Origin: Variovorax paradoxus
Lineage (GTDB): Bacteria > Pseudomonadota > Gammaproteobacteria > Burkholderiales > Burkholderiaceae_C
Assembly (NCBI RefSeq): GCF_018614915.1
Contig: NZ_JAGGNU010000023.1
Coordinates: forward strand, 55,934-119,933
Reading direction: 5' to 3'
Length of the DNA: 64,000 nt
Part shown: positions 1 to 8,830 of the stretch, piece after piece
Layout: each line of letters starts with the position of its first letter
How positions within the stretch are numbered: the first letter of the stretch is position 1
Translations under genes and position numbers: made by a program
The notes under the pieces: model-generated
Told to the model about the DNA's origin: nothing
What the model saw: only the letters and a program-made list of their open reading frames with translations
The model's database searches: none

Positions 1-410
1 AGAACCGCGATCCGATAGTCCGCTTCGTTCATGGATGCGGCGGCGGCCACCGCGAACCACATGTACAGGAGCCAGAAGCGCAGGCCGATCACGAACACGA
101 TCGGGGAGCTCTCGCCGCCGACGAGCTGCAGCAGCCCCCAGCCGACCACCAGGCACGACCAGGCCAGCATGACGGCGGTGATCTTCTTGTTGCGTCTCAG
201 ATGGCCATGCCGCCAGGCGTAGAGGACCAGTGCGAGCGCCAGCAGGTCGCGCAGAAGGATCAGGGGAAGCGTGGACGCGGACGCCACCCACTTGCGCACC
301 GCTCCCTCGAAAATGACGATCAGGAAGACGGCCAGAAAAAGCTGGCCGGCACGGCTGAGCGACGCGGGCCTGTTCACCGCGCGAGGGACGCTGGCGGCGA
401 TCGCGCTCAT
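1..410 (-). CDS. O-antigen polymerase/ligase-like membrane protein (partial, 3' end beyond window)
   Basis: The frame opens with ATG at 410 and runs off the left edge, giving the first 136 residues or so. After a basic N-terminus come hydrophobic stretches at about residues 23-36, 47-62, 73-90 and 100-125, so the protein has several membrane spans. The short motif FEGAVRKW after the first span resembles the FEGxxRKW motif I associate with Wzy/WaaL-like proteins of exopolysaccharide clusters. The gene lies 37 bases after the glycosyltransferase and is last of the visible cluster on the minus strand. By context it would polymerise or ligate the lipid-linked repeat unit at the periplasmic face. 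The family call is inference from the motif and neighbours; the catalytic loop is outside the window. Confidence 0.6.
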   Translation of the reverse strand, partial: MSAIAASVPRAVNRPASLSRAGQLFLAVFLIVIFEGAVRKWVASASTLPLILLRDLLALALVLYAWRHGHLRRNKKITAVMLAWSCLVVGWGLLQLVGGESSPIVFVIGLRFWLLYMWFAVAAAASMNEADYRIAV

Positions 411-447
411 GGGCGCGACCTCCCCGATTGCATGCCGTTCCTGTCGC

Positions 448-1431
448 TCACCTTTGCACCTCGGTGGTCAAAGTTCTCAGCGCGGCGACGTGTGCATCGA
501 TGCGATGCGGTACGTACCACTTGTGCGCCTCGCGCCCGATGGCGCGCGGATCGACGGCCGATCGATCGACCGCCTCGAAGCCACGAGCATAGTGCACGTT
601 GGGCCGGAGGCCGTCATGCACGCCATACGCGTCCGACAGCAGGATCGGGCAGACGGCATGCGAGCTGTAGGCGGCGAAGATGCTGCTCTTGGATACGTAG
701 TCCGGCGGGTAGGCCAGGGCGCCGTAATCCGCGCTGGACAGCGCCAGGCTCACCTGTTCGGTCGGCAGCTTGCCGTGCGCGATCACGCCTTCCCGCGCCA
801 GCCGTTGCGAGAGCGGGCCTTCAGGCATTGCCGGGCCGATGTCGTGGATCTCGAGGTCGTTGCGCTTGGCGCAGCGGAAGAGTTCGCCGTCCGCCCACTC
901 GTAGGACTGGGCCCGGATGCCGGCGCTGCCGAAGACCACCAGCTTGCGCTGCCGTTCGGTCTCGATCGAGGCGGGCTCGCCCACGTTCGAGAACACCGGC
1001 AGCACCCGGTGCGGCGTGGACTGGGAACGCTCCAGCAGCCAGCGCGCAGATTCCTCCCGGTTCGTCAACCAGAAATCGGATCGCAGCAACAGGTCGCGCG
1101 CGATCCGCTGCTGGCAAGCGCTGAGCCAGAAGGCGGAGCCCCACGGAGGGCCGGTCGCGAAGAGCTCATGGAAGACGACGCCGAAGGCCTTGAACTGGGT
1201 GCGCAGGCCGTCGATCTTGTCGACCAGCCACAGCGGAATGCCGCGCTTCTGAAAACCGTAGCCGCTGAAATGCAGGAGCAGGAACTCCCCATTCAGCGAT
1301 GCGGTGTCGGTGCTGTGCGTCAGCTCCATCAGCGGCGCCTGGAGCGGATTGCCCAGCACCGTCGCATAGTCCCGCACGCCGCCCGTGCCGGGTGGAACCA
1401 GGGAGATGGAGGTGGCATTCATGCGGGGCAT
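448..1431 (-). CDS. Putative GT-B glycosyltransferase of the exopolysaccharide cluster
   Basis: A 327-residue cytoplasmic protein without a signal peptide or membrane span. The N-terminus has a GGVRDYA motif like the donor-side glycine loop of GT4-type enzymes. A middle stretch (VFHELFATG, then a TNREES segment) looks like an N-terminal Rossmann domain followed by the linker of a GT-B fold. The C-terminal half has alternating hydrophobic strands, but I cannot place the usual E-x7-E motif with confidence. It starts 21 bases after the GDP-fucose synthase stop, so the two are probably cotranscribed. A fucosyl- or mannosyltransferase role would fit the neighbouring nucleotide-sugar genes, but the specificity is inferred. 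The second ATG, three codons in, is an alternative start. Confidence 0.6.
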   Translation of the reverse strand: MPRMNATSISLVPPGTGGVRDYATVLGNPLQAPLMELTHSTDTASLNGEFLLLHFSGYGFQKRGIPLWLVDKIDGLRTQFKAFGVVFHELFATGPPWGSAFWLSACQQRIARDLLLRSDFWLTNREESARWLLERSQSTPHRVLPVFSNVGEPASIETERQRKLVVFGSAGIRAQSYEWADGELFRCAKRNDLEIHDIGPAMPEGPLSQRLAREGVIAHGKLPTEQVSLALSSADYGALAYPPDYVSKSSIFAAYSSHAVCPILLSDAYGVHDGLRPNVHYARGFEAVDRSAVDPRAIGREAHKWYVPHRIDAHVAALRTLTTEVQR

Positions 1432-1452
1432 CGACGCTGTGGCTTCGGATCC

Positions 1453-2421
1453 TCAGGAAGCAATGAGTTCTTCGCTGCAGAAATCTTCGTAGGCGCGCTC
1501 CACGCCGGCGCGCAGCGTCATCCTGGGTTGCCAGCCGAGCTGGCGAATCAGTGAAATGTCGAGCAGCTTGCGCGGCGCGCCATCAGGCTTGCTTGCGTCG
1601 CAGCGGATGCTGCCGCGATAGCCTACCGTCTCGCTCACCAGCTGTGCGAGCTCCGCGATCGACAGGTCTTCGCCGCTGCCGACATTGATGTGGCTGCTCG
1701 TGGGTTCCGTATGGGACGCATAGATTTCGCGCGGAAGGTCCATCACGTGGACGCAGGCACTGGCCATGTCGTCGACGTAGAGGAATTCCCGCTTCGGGGT
1801 GCCTGTGCCCCAGATCACGACCGAGGGCGCATCGGCGAGCTTGGCTTCGTGGAAGCGCCGGATCATCGCGGGCAGCACATGGCTGTTCTCGGGATGGTAG
1901 TTGTCGCCCGGTCCGTAGAGATTGGTGGGCATCACGCTGCGGAAGTCGCAGCCGTATTGGCGGTTGTAGCTTTCGCAGAGCTTGATGCCGGCGATCTTGG
2001 CGATGGCGTAGGGCTCGTTGGTCGGTTCCAGCTTGCCGGTCAGGAGCGCGTCCTCGGCCATCGGCTGCGCCGCGAGCCGCGGATAGATGCAGCTCGAACC
2101 GAGAAAGAGCAGCTTGCTCGCACCGGTGCGCCAGGCCTCGTGGATCAGGTTCGCCTCGACCATCAGGTTCGAATAGATGAACTCCGCCGGATAGGTGTTG
2201 TTGGCGTGGATGCCTCCGACCTTCGCCGCCGCCACGTAGACCTCCTGCGGTTTTTCTTCGGCGAAGAAGGCGCGGACCTGGGCCTGGTCCGTCAGGTCGA
2301 GTTCGGCACGGCTTCTGGTGAGGATGTTGGTGTAGCCTTTTTCGACCAGGCATCGCACGATGGCGCTGCCCACCATGCCGCGGTGTCCCGCCACGAAAAT
2401 CCGCTTCTGAAACTCGTTCAT
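1453..2421 (-). CDS. fcl: GDP-L-fucose synthase
   Basis: Short-chain dehydrogenase of 322 residues, the usual length for the family. It epimerises and then reduces GDP-4-keto-6-deoxy-mannose with NADPH to give GDP-L-fucose. The Rossmann loop GHRGMVGS is at residues 12-19, the active-site SSC near 109-111, and the YxxxK pair is Tyr138 and Lys142. It follows the GDP-mannose synthase by 55 bases on the same strand. The partner dehydratase Gmd, which makes its substrate from GDP-mannose, is not in the window, so it is either further along the cluster or elsewhere in the genome. Confidence 0.93.
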   Translation of the reverse strand: MNEFQKRIFVAGHRGMVGSAIVRCLVEKGYTNILTRSRAELDLTDQAQVRAFFAEEKPQEVYVAAAKVGGIHANNTYPAEFIYSNLMVEANLIHEAWRTGASKLLFLGSSCIYPRLAAQPMAEDALLTGKLEPTNEPYAIAKIAGIKLCESYNRQYGCDFRSVMPTNLYGPGDNYHPENSHVLPAMIRRFHEAKLADAPSVVIWGTGTPKREFLYVDDMASACVHVMDLPREIYASHTEPTSSHINVGSGEDLSIAELAQLVSETVGYRGSIRCDASKPDGAPRKLLDISLIRQLGWQPRMTLRAGVERAYEDFCSEELIAS

Positions 2422-2476
2422 GGAATAGACCTTGGTACGGGTGAAGATGACGCCCGGGCTTCCCGGGCCAAAGCGG

Positions 2477-3916
2477 TCAGGCGAGGCGTTTCTGCTGACC
2501 GGTCGCGTGTTCGGGCAGATCGTCGAAGCGCACGATGTCGTCCTCGCCGAGGTAGCCGCCGGTCTGGACTTCGATCACTTCGAGGATGGTCTTGCCGGCA
2601 TTTTCCAATTTGTACTTGGCACCTACAGGAATGTAGATCGACTCGTTTTCCTTGACCAGAAGGGTCTTGTCGTCGCACACCACACTCGCCGTTCCCTTGA
2701 CCACCACCCAGTGTTCGGCGCGATGGTGGTGCATCCGCAGCGCAAGGTGCGCGCCGGGCTTGACTGTCAGGCGCTTGACGGCGAAGCGCTCGCCGTCGTC
2801 GATGCTGTCGTAGGCGCCCCAAGGCCGGGGAATACGGCGATGCCGCGTGGCCTGGCTGTGGCCCTGCGTCGTGAGCAGGGCGACCACGTCCTTGACCTGT
2901 TCGGCACAGTCGCTGTGCGCGACCAGGAGCGCATCCGGCGTGTCCACCACCAGCAAATCCTTGGTGCCCAGCGCCACGACGGGGCGATTGGGCGCATAGA
3001 TGAAGGTGTTGCGCGCACCGATGGCAAAGCCCTTGCCGCTGATCCGGTTGCCGTCGCCGTCCGCGTCGTGCAGGTCGGCCACTGCGTTCCAGCTGCCGAC
3101 ATCGCTCCAGCGGCCCTGGAAGGGAATGACCGCCACCCGGTCGCATTTTTCGAGCACCGCGTAGTCGATGCTCTGGCTGCGGCAGTGACCGAATGCAGCG
3201 CCGTCCATGCGCAGGAAATCGCCATCGGTTTCGATGGCCGCGGTGGCCTGCCGGCAACTGTCGAGGATGTCGGCCGCGTGCTCCTGAAGCGCCGCGATCA
3301 GCACCTTGGCTTGCACCAGCAGGATGCCGGCATTCCAGAGATGGCCGCCGGCGAGCAACAGCTGCTCGGCATGCTGCGCAGCCGGCTTCTCGATGAACGC
3401 GGCCACCGCGTGGCCTGCCTCGTCGCCCAGTGCTTCAGCGAGCTTTGCCCCTTGCCGGATGTAGCCGTAGGCCGTACTTGGAAAGGTCGGCTCCACGCCG
3501 AAGGTCACGAGGTACCCGGCCAGTGCCGCGGGGACGCCTTTCTGAACCGTGGCGACGAAGCGCTCTGCATCGGGAATGTGGTGATCGGCGGGCGCAAACA
3601 GCAGCAGCTGCTCCGGCTCGGCCAGGAGGGCGATCGCCGCCATGGCTGCCGCGGTGTTGCGTGCCACCGGCTCGAGCAACTGCTTGCCGCGAACCTCGGC
3701 GGCTTCGATGCTTTCCTGCACCAGGAAACGGTGCTCTTCCGCTGCGACGCAGGTCACCTCGGCATTCAGCCGACGAAGACGTTCCAGCGTGAGCACAAGA
3801 AGATTCTTGTTGTCGATCAGCGGAACGAACTGCTTGGGCAAGGTCTTGCGCGACAGCGGCCACAGACGAGTGCCGCTGCCGCCGCAGAGGACGATCGGCC
3901 GGATGCTGCTCGTCAC
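2477..3916 (-). CDS. manC: Mannose-1-phosphate guanylyltransferase / mannose-6-phosphate isomerase
   Basis: Bifunctional enzyme of 479 residues supplying GDP-mannose. The pyrophosphorylase loop [13 protein letters not shown] is at residues 11-23, and FIEKP lies in the middle of the transferase domain. The C-terminal type II phosphomannose isomerase cupin holds the metal-binding HHHRAEHW motif. I chose GTG at 3916, which overlaps the stop of the sugar transferase as GTGA and places the signature near the N-terminus. The open frame extends upstream to 4276, but that part lies opposite the transferase and has no family similarity. The product feeds the adjacent GDP-fucose branch. It may also be named cpsB or algA; I use manC for the activity. 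Confidence 0.93.
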   Translation of the reverse strand: MTSSIRPIVLCGGSGTRLWPLSRKTLPKQFVPLIDNKNLLVLTLERLRRLNAEVTCVAAEEHRFLVQESIEAAEVRGKQLLEPVARNTAAAMAAIALLAEPEQLLLFAPADHHIPDAERFVATVQKGVPAALAGYLVTFGVEPTFPSTAYGYIRQGAKLAEALGDEAGHAVAAFIEKPAAQHAEQLLLAGGHLWNAGILLVQAKVLIAALQEHAADILDSCRQATAAIETDGDFLRMDGAAFGHCRSQSIDYAVLEKCDRVAVIPFQGRWSDVGSWNAVADLHDADGDGNRISGKGFAIGARNTFIYAPNRPVVALGTKDLLVVDTPDALLVAHSDCAEQVKDVVALLTTQGHSQATRHRRIPRPWGAYDSIDDGERFAVKRLTVKPGAHLALRMHHHRAEHWVVVKGTASVVCDDKTLLVKENESIYIPVGAKYKLENAGKTILEVIEVQTGGYLGEDDIVRFDDLPEHATGQQKRLA

Positions 3917-4635
3917 CTCGAACCCTCTCCGGTGATCACTGCACGCACGGTCTTCAGCAGGATCTTGATGTCGAGCCACAAGGACCAGTTGCCCACGTAT
4001 TCCATGTCGAGCTCGACGCGTCTGGCATAGGACAGGCGATTGCGGCCGCTGACCTGCCACAGGCCCGTGATGCCGGGGCGCATCGCGCAATAGTGTTCCC
4101 AGCCCTTGCCGTAGAGGCTGCGCTGGCGCTCCATGCAGGGACGCGGACCGACCAGGCTCATGTCGCCCTTGAGCACGTTCCAGAACTGGGGCAATTCGTC
4201 GAGGCTCAGCTTGCGGATGAACTGGCCGATCGGTGTGATGCGCGGATCTTTCTCGAGCTTCTGAAAGGTGTCCCATTCGGTGCGAGCCATGTCGTTGCGG
4301 CTCAGGAATTCGTCCAGCACCACTTCGGAGTTGTGCACCATCGAGCGGAACTTGTAGAAGCGAAACCGTTGGCCGCTTTCTCCGAGGCGGTTCTGCCAGA
4401 AGTGGACCGGGCGGCCCATGCTGATGCGAACGGCGAGCGCAACGAGCAAATAGAGAGGGCCGAAAAGGACAAAGAAGGTCAGCGCACCCACGATATCGAT
4501 GGCGCGCTTCGCCGCCCGCTCCAGTCGAGTGAGCTTGCGTGGCCCCACGTATGCTGGGGGCGCGGAGGGGCCGCCGCCATCAGGGGTGAAGCGTCGGACC
4601 ACGTTGCCGTGTGCGGTCGAGTCGGAACGAAACAT
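3913..4635 (-). CDS. Undecaprenyl-phosphate sugar phosphotransferase (ExoY/WcaJ C-terminal type)
   Basis: A 240-residue bacterial sugar transferase that starts repeat-unit synthesis by moving a sugar-1-phosphate onto undecaprenyl phosphate at the inner membrane. It has one hydrophobic segment at about residues 47-69, then the family landmarks KFRSMV, the [13 protein letters not shown] block, the DMSLVGPRP motif, and a C-terminal [13 protein letters not shown]. The short length without the four-helix N-terminal domain matches ExoY-like rather than full WcaJ enzymes. It is the first gene of the visible minus-strand cluster and overlaps manC by four bases. Its promoter should lie in the AT-rich gap upstream. 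Which sugar it transfers (glucose or galactose) cannot be read from sequence. Confidence 0.9.
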   Translation of the reverse strand: MFRSDSTAHGNVVRRFTPDGGGPSAPPAYVGPRKLTRLERAAKRAIDIVGALTFFVLFGPLYLLVALAVRISMGRPVHFWQNRLGESGQRFRFYKFRSMVHNSEVVLDEFLSRNDMARTEWDTFQKLEKDPRITPIGQFIRKLSLDELPQFWNVLKGDMSLVGPRPCMERQRSLYGKGWEHYCAMRPGITGLWQVSGRNRLSYARRVELDMEYVGNWSLWLDIKILLKTVRAVITGEGSR

Positions 4636-4717
4636 TTAAAAATCCCCCGTGACGGGTGCTGCCTCAACTTCGGAGCGTGGCAGTGTAACGCTTTACTACT
4701 ATTCGCAAGAATTTGAA

Positions 4718-4742
4718 CACAAGATTCTCTCGTTGTCTTGTG
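4718..4742. repeat. Inverted repeat upstream of the exopolysaccharide cluster (operator candidate)
   Basis: The arms CACAAGA and TCTTGTG are perfect complements separated by 11 bases. The repeat lies about 80-105 bases upstream of the first gene of the cluster and overlaps the weak TTGTGT/TAGTAA promoter pair. A repressor or activator site is plausible; no regulator gene is adjacent. Confidence 0.35.
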
Positions 4743-5014
4743 AACAAAAGACGTACACCCTTTGTCAGGCAATGTAAGCTTCGCGCTCTGTGAACGGGCC
4801 ATCATTGAACTTTGGTGCAATGCAGCATGTTCGCAGCAAGTGTAGTTCTTTTGTATGACAACATGTTAACGCTTCTTGACGATTAAGTGTTGTTTACAAG
4901 CGCCGCTCGTCGATTTCGTGACCTACTTCTTCTCGTCGGCGATGCTGCAGTGCAGCAAGCATACGGCGTGCCGAATGAGTCGCAAAGAATTAAATCAATG
5001 TAGCTAGCGAAGGA

Positions 5015-5053
5015 GCGTCGGTCGAACGCCCAGCGCGGCGTCGGTCGAACGCC
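5015..5053. repeat. 16-base direct repeat, two copies
   Basis: GCGTCGGTCGAACGCC occurs at 5015-5030 and again at 5038-5053, separated by seven bases. The second copy with its preceding G is itself an inverted repeat (GGCGT and ACGCC around a seven-base loop). It lies outside any gene, about 150 bases beyond the rne stop. Confidence 0.6.
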
Positions 5054-5166
5054 TTGCGGGACCGGCTCGATGAGCGGAGCAGACAGGCGTGACGGGAGGG
5101 TGGCCGAGCCGCGCAGACGCTGGCGCGGACCCATCAAGATGGTTGTATCGGCAAGGCTGCCGAGCG

Positions 5167-5191
5167 AGAGGGAGGTGGCTCGCCTCCCTCT
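5167..5191 (-). terminator. Hairpin after rne (possible terminator)
   Basis: A perfect nine-base-pair stem (AGAGGGAGG with CCTCCCTCT) and a seven-base loop starts 10 bases beyond the rne stop. There is no clear run of T on the minus strand after it, so it could protect the 3' end rather than terminate by itself. Confidence 0.45.
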
Positions 5192-5201
5192 GTGCAGTTG
5201 C

Positions 5202-8200
5202 TTACTGGCGGACGCCTGTGGCGTGCGCTGCGTCTTCGAACGGCAGCACCATGTTGCCGAGGTCGCGACGGGTTTCCACCAGGACCAGCGGACCCTCGTC
5301 GATCATGATCGCGGCCGGGCGCTCGCGAGGCACATGGACGGGCTGGGGCTCTGCCGCAATCGCGGCGCGAACTTGCGCCACGCGCTCGGCGTCCGAATTC
5401 ACCCAATGCAATCCCGAACCTTCGGCCACTTGGGCGAGTTCGTCCAGCGGCAGTTCGAAAGGCTGAACTTTCGGCAGCGCGCGCGGGCTTGCCGGCTTGG
5501 CTTCGACCATGATCGGTGCCGAGGGTGCCGAGGGTGCCGAGGGTGCCGAGGGTGCCGAGGGTGCCGTTGTCGCCCGTTCGGTGCGAAGCAAGGGCGCCGG
5601 CGTGTGGACGTCGATGGCCTCACCGGGTTCGGCGGGCGCCGGAGCAAGTGCAGACGCGGTCGTCTCGCCTTCTTCACGCGGGCTGCGCTCGCGGCGATCG
5701 CGGCCGTAGCGATCGCGCGAGCGGCCACGGCGCTCTTCGCCCTCACGGCGCGGCGCGAGATCCTCGTTCGACGCATCACTGGCGCTGCCGATCTCCGCGG
5801 CCTCGCCGGCAGGCGCCTGGGCTGCTGCGGCGGAGGGCGCTTCGACAGGACGCGGGGCGCCGTCGCTACGCCGCTCGCGGCGGCCTTCGCTGCGCTCGCC
5901 GCGGGGCGCACGCTCTTCGCGGCCGCCTTCGTTGCGCTCGCCGCGCGGCGCATGCTCTTCGCGGCCGCTGCGAGCACCGCGATCGGCTGAAGCGCCATCC
6001 CGCTGTTGTGTGTCGTCGCCGTTCGCTGCGCGGGCGCTGTCGCCGGTGCGTTCACGGTCTGCATTGCGCTCGCCGCGTTCCCGACGTTCGCCGCGTCCGC
6101 GCGGTGCCCGCTCTGCGGGAGGAGTTCCCTCGTCGCCTGCGGGTGCGTTCGGTGCGATCGCCTGTGCTTCGAGTTGAGCTTCGGCCGTCTCGCTTGGCAC
6201 CTGGCGCAGGTCGCTGTCGCGACGCTCGCCGCGGCCGCGGCGTTCGCCTTCGCGCGGCGCACGCGCTTCGCGGGGCTCGCGCTGTTCACGTGGTTCGCGC
6301 GGTTCGCGGATTTGGCTGTCGTTGCGCGCCTCGGCGCGGACTTCGCGTCCCTCACGGCGTTCGCCTTCGCGGCGTTCGCCGGAGCGGCCGCCACGGCGTT
6401 CACCGCCGCGCCCTTCGCCGCGTCCGCCGCGACGCTGCTCGCCGTCGCGCGCGGTGCGCGCCTCGCCGTCCCGGCCACTGCGGCCTTCACGGCGCGGCTT
6501 GGGCGCTTCCACGGGAATGACGACCGGGGCAGGTGCCGGCGCCGGTGCGGCTCCGAACAGGCTCTTGATCCAGCCGAAGAGGCCCGATTCGGCAGGTGCG
6601 CGCGCAACGGGTGCGGCTGCGACAGGCGCTGGCGCCGCCACCGGCGGACGCACTGCTTCGGGCTTCGGCACCGCCGCCGGCGCCGGCGCATCGGGCAGCA
6701 CGCCCTTGATCACCGGCGTCTGCTTGTTGGTCGGCTCCTGCGAGCGCCGCGTGACCGAGGTCGGATCCTCGATCTCGTCGGCCATCTTGTAGCTGGCCTC
6801 GATGTGGTCGAGGCGCGGGTCGTCGTGCTTCAGGCGCTCCAGCTTGTAGTTGGGCGTTTCCAGCGTCTTGTTGGGCACCATCAGCACGGTCACGCGCTGC
6901 TTGAGCTCGATCTTGGCGATCTCCGGGCGCTTTTCGTTCAGCAGGAAGGAGGCAACTTCGACCGGCACCTGCACGTGCACGGCGGCCGTGTTGTCCTTCA
7001 TAGACTCTTCCTGAATGATGCGCAGGATCTGCAGCGCGCTCGATTCGGTGTCGCGGATGTGGCCCGAGCCGCCGCAGCGGGGACAGGGGATCGACGAGCC
7101 TTCGGAGAGCGCCGGCTTCAGGCGCTGGCGGCTCATTTCCATCAGGCCGAACTTGCTGATCGAGCCGAACTGGACGCGCGCGCGGTCCTGCCGCAGCGCG
7201 TCGCGCAGACGGCTCTCGACTTCGCGGCGATTCTTCGACTCGTCCATGTCGATGAAGTCGATGACGATCAGGCCGCCCAGGTCGCGCAGGCGCATCTGGC
7301 GGGCCACTTCGTCGGCCGCTTCGAGGTTGGTGCGGGTAGCCGTCTCTTCGATGTCGCCGCCCTTGATGGCGCGTGCCGAGTTCACGTCGACCGAGACCAG
7401 CGCTTCGGTGTGATCGATGACGATGGCGCCGCCGCTGGGCAACTGCACGGTGCGGGCATAGGCCGATTCGATCTGGTGCTCGATCTGGAAGCGGCTGAAC
7501 AGGGCGGCGTCGTCGCGGTAGCGCTTCACGCGCGCAGCATGCTCGGGCATCACGTGCGCCATGAACTGCTGCGCCTGGTCGTAGATGTCGTCGGTGTCGA
7601 TCAGGATGTCGCCGATGTCGTGATTGAAGTAATCGCGAATCGCGCGGATCACCAGCGAGGACTCTTGGTAGATCAGGAAAGCGCCCTTGCCGCCCTTGGC
7701 AGCGCCATCGATGGCGGTCCACAGCTTGAGCAGGTAGTTCAGGTCCCACTGCAGTTCGGGCGCCGAGCGGCCGATGCCCGCGGTGCGCGCGATGATGCTC
7801 ATGCCCTTGGGGTACTCGAGCTGGTCCATCGCCTCCTTGAGTTCGGCGCGGTCGTCGCCCTCGATGCGCCGGCTGACGCCGCCGCCGCGCGGATTGTTCG
7901 GCATCAGTACGACATAGCGGCCGGCCAGCGAGATGAAGGTGGTCAGGGCCGCGCCCTTGTTGCCGCGCTCTTCCTTCTCGACCTGCACCACCAGTTCCTG
8001 TCCTTCCCGGATCGCATCCTGGATACGGGCTTGGCTGGCCGAGACGCCCTCGGCGAAGTACTGCTTGGAGATTTCCTTGAACGGCAGGAAGCCGTGGCGG
8101 TCTTCGCCGTAGTCGACAAAGCAGGCTTCCAGCGACGGCTCGACCCGTGTCACGACCGCCTTGTAGATGTTGCCCTTGCGCTGTTCGCGTCCTTCGATCT

Positions 8201-8288
8201 CGATTTCGTAGTCGAGGAGCTTCTGCCCGTCGACGATGGCTAGGCGGCGTTCTTCTGCCTGCGTGGCGTTGATCAGCATCCGCTTCAT
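5202..8288 (-). CDS. rne: Ribonuclease E
   Basis: Endoribonuclease of 1028 residues, the core of RNA decay and rRNA processing. The start is fixed by MKRMLINATQ, matching the well-known E. coli N-terminus; the frame upstream to 8591 is leader. The S1 domain spans about residues 36-120. The DNase-I-like catalytic residues are Asp301 (SVDVNSA) and Asp344 (IDFIDM), and the zinc-link CPRC is at 402-405. From about residue 530 the protein becomes low complexity: Pro/Ala stretches, then long Arg/Glu/Gly-rich blocks typical of the disordered RNA-binding scaffold half. A tandem SAP repeat lies close to the C-terminus. It is divergent from rluC, an arrangement also seen in gammaproteobacteria. The structured leader suggests feedback control. 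Confidence 0.97.
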   Translation of the reverse strand: MKRMLINATQAEERRLAIVDGQKLLDYEIEIEGREQRKGNIYKAVVTRVEPSLEACFVDYGEDRHGFLPFKEISKQYFAEGVSASQARIQDAIREGQELVVQVEKEERGNKGAALTTFISLAGRYVVLMPNNPRGGGVSRRIEGDDRAELKEAMDQLEYPKGMSIIARTAGIGRSAPELQWDLNYLLKLWTAIDGAAKGGKGAFLIYQESSLVIRAIRDYFNHDIGDILIDTDDIYDQAQQFMAHVMPEHAARVKRYRDDAALFSRFQIEHQIESAYARTVQLPSGGAIVIDHTEALVSVDVNSARAIKGGDIEETATRTNLEAADEVARQMRLRDLGGLIVIDFIDMDESKNRREVESRLRDALRQDRARVQFGSISKFGLMEMSRQRLKPALSEGSSIPCPRCGGSGHIRDTESSALQILRIIQEESMKDNTAAVHVQVPVEVASFLLNEKRPEIAKIELKQRVTVLMVPNKTLETPNYKLERLKHDDPRLDHIEASYKMADEIEDPTSVTRRSQEPTNKQTPVIKGVLPDAPAPAAVPKPEAVRPPVAAPAPVAAAPVARAPAESGLFGWIKSLFGAAPAPAPAPVVIPVEAPKPRREGRSGRDGEARTARDGEQRRGGRGEGRGGERRGGRSGERREGERREGREVRAEARNDSQIREPREPREQREPREARAPREGERRGRGERRDSDLRQVPSETAEAQLEAQAIAPNAPAGDEGTPPAERAPRGRGERRERGERNADRERTGDSARAANGDDTQQRDGASADRGARSGREEHAPRGERNEGGREERAPRGERSEGRRERRSDGAPRPVEAPSAAAAQAPAGEAAEIGSASDASNEDLAPRREGEERRGRSRDRYGRDRRERSPREEGETTASALAPAPAEPGEAIDVHTPAPLLRTERATTAPSAPSAPSAPSAPSAPIMVEAKPASPRALPKVQPFELPLDELAQVAEGSGLHWVNSDAERVAQVRAAIAAEPQPVHVPRERPAAIMIDEGPLVLVETRRDLGNMVLPFEDAAHATGVRQ
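5515..5565. repeat. 9-base tandem repeat inside rne
   Basis: The unit GGTGCCGAG is repeated five times plus six bases without a mismatch. On the coding strand it encodes repeated Ser-Ala-Pro in the disordered C-terminal region of RNase E. The unit is a multiple of three, so gain or loss of copies would keep the frame. Confidence 0.9.
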
Positions 8289-8496
8289 GATGCGTTTCCT
8301 TCTGTCTGTTTCTGTCGTTCTACCGGTCCATGACGGACCTAACGATGCACGGACGACGCGTCGCGAAACGAAGGAATTGCCGCTGTGCCCCGGCTGCTGC
8401 CAGGTTGCCGCGCGGACGCGAGCAACCGTATCGAGCGTCAGCTCAATGACAGCCGGGGTGGGGGCGCGTGGATGGGCGCGAGCCCGATATGGTGCT
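8289..8496 (-). promoter_or_regulatory. Structured 5' leader of rne
   Basis: From the candidate start point near 8496 the rne transcript would carry a leader of about 200 bases. It contains a long-range nine-pair stem (8450-8458 with 8388-8396, CAGCCGGGG/CCCCGGCTG) enclosing a second stem (8422-8427 with 8403-8408, GCAACC/GGTTGC). A small hairpin (GGTCC/GGACC, 8325-8339) lies about 40 bases before the start codon. E. coli rne has a long structured leader through which RNase E controls its own mRNA. A similar role here is inference from position and folding potential. Confidence 0.45.
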
Positions 8497-8501
8497 GAGA
8501 C

Positions 8502-8529
8502 GCTATATTTTCTATAGCAGCTGGCGCAA
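8502..8529 (-). promoter_or_regulatory. Candidate rne promoter
   Basis: On the minus strand TTGCGC (8529-8524) and TATAGC (8507-8502) are separated by 16 bases. The -10 is half of a perfect palindrome GCTATA-TTTTC-TATAGC at 8502-8518 on the plus strand. No other good pair was seen closer to rne. Confidence 0.4.
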
Positions 8530-8830
8530 TGGTGGGGCGCTCTACCGACGATTCCATGCCCGAGGCCGCTGGCATCAGCCAGCGCAGGCAAAGTTGAATC
8601 AACAGCATCAACACAAGGTACTCGCTTCGATCCGCCGGCAGCTCGTGGCCTGCCGGCTGGGTATTCCGTATCGGTGTTTCGTGGGCGTCGGCTTGACTTG
8701 GATGTTGTGCCCGCCGCCTTGCGCGTTGGCGCGTGGCTTGCAGGCGCAACGCCTAAGCGGCATCGACCTCACAGCGCTTCCGGCAGTGCTCTAAACTTCT
8801 GATTAATCAAGCACTTACAAGACCGCGCTG

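Larger units (their letters stand above)
4636..5201. other. 566-base gene-free gap between the exopolysaccharide cluster and rne
   Basis: The part next to the sugar transferase (about 4680-5010) is clearly richer in A and T than the rest of the window and should hold the cluster's promoter. On the minus strand a weak TTGTGT...TAGTAA pair with an 18-base spacer lies within 4689-4725. The rne-proximal part holds a 16-base direct repeat and a hairpin after the rne stop. Short open frames here (for example 4883-5137 on the minus strand) have no family features or convincing ribosome binding sites, and I do not call them genes. Confidence 0.6.
8289..8830. other. 542-base intergenic region between divergent rne and rluC
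   Basis: The half next to rne holds the structured leader and a candidate rne promoter. The half next to rluC (about 8530-8830) should contain the rluC promoter, but I see no strong -35/-10 pair. An 8-base palindrome GATTAATC lies near 8800. Short open frames across this region have no recognisable features. Confidence 0.6.

Noticed and set aside
4479..5137. Short minus-strand frames in the gap before rne
   Set aside because: No ribosome binding sites or recognisable features, and one overlaps the start of the sugar transferase in another frame.
6006..8243. Open frame of 745 codons on the plus strand opposite rne
   Set aside because: It is an antisense shadow of a high-GC gene; composition is arginine, alanine and histidine rich without domains, and rne is unmistakable on the other strand.
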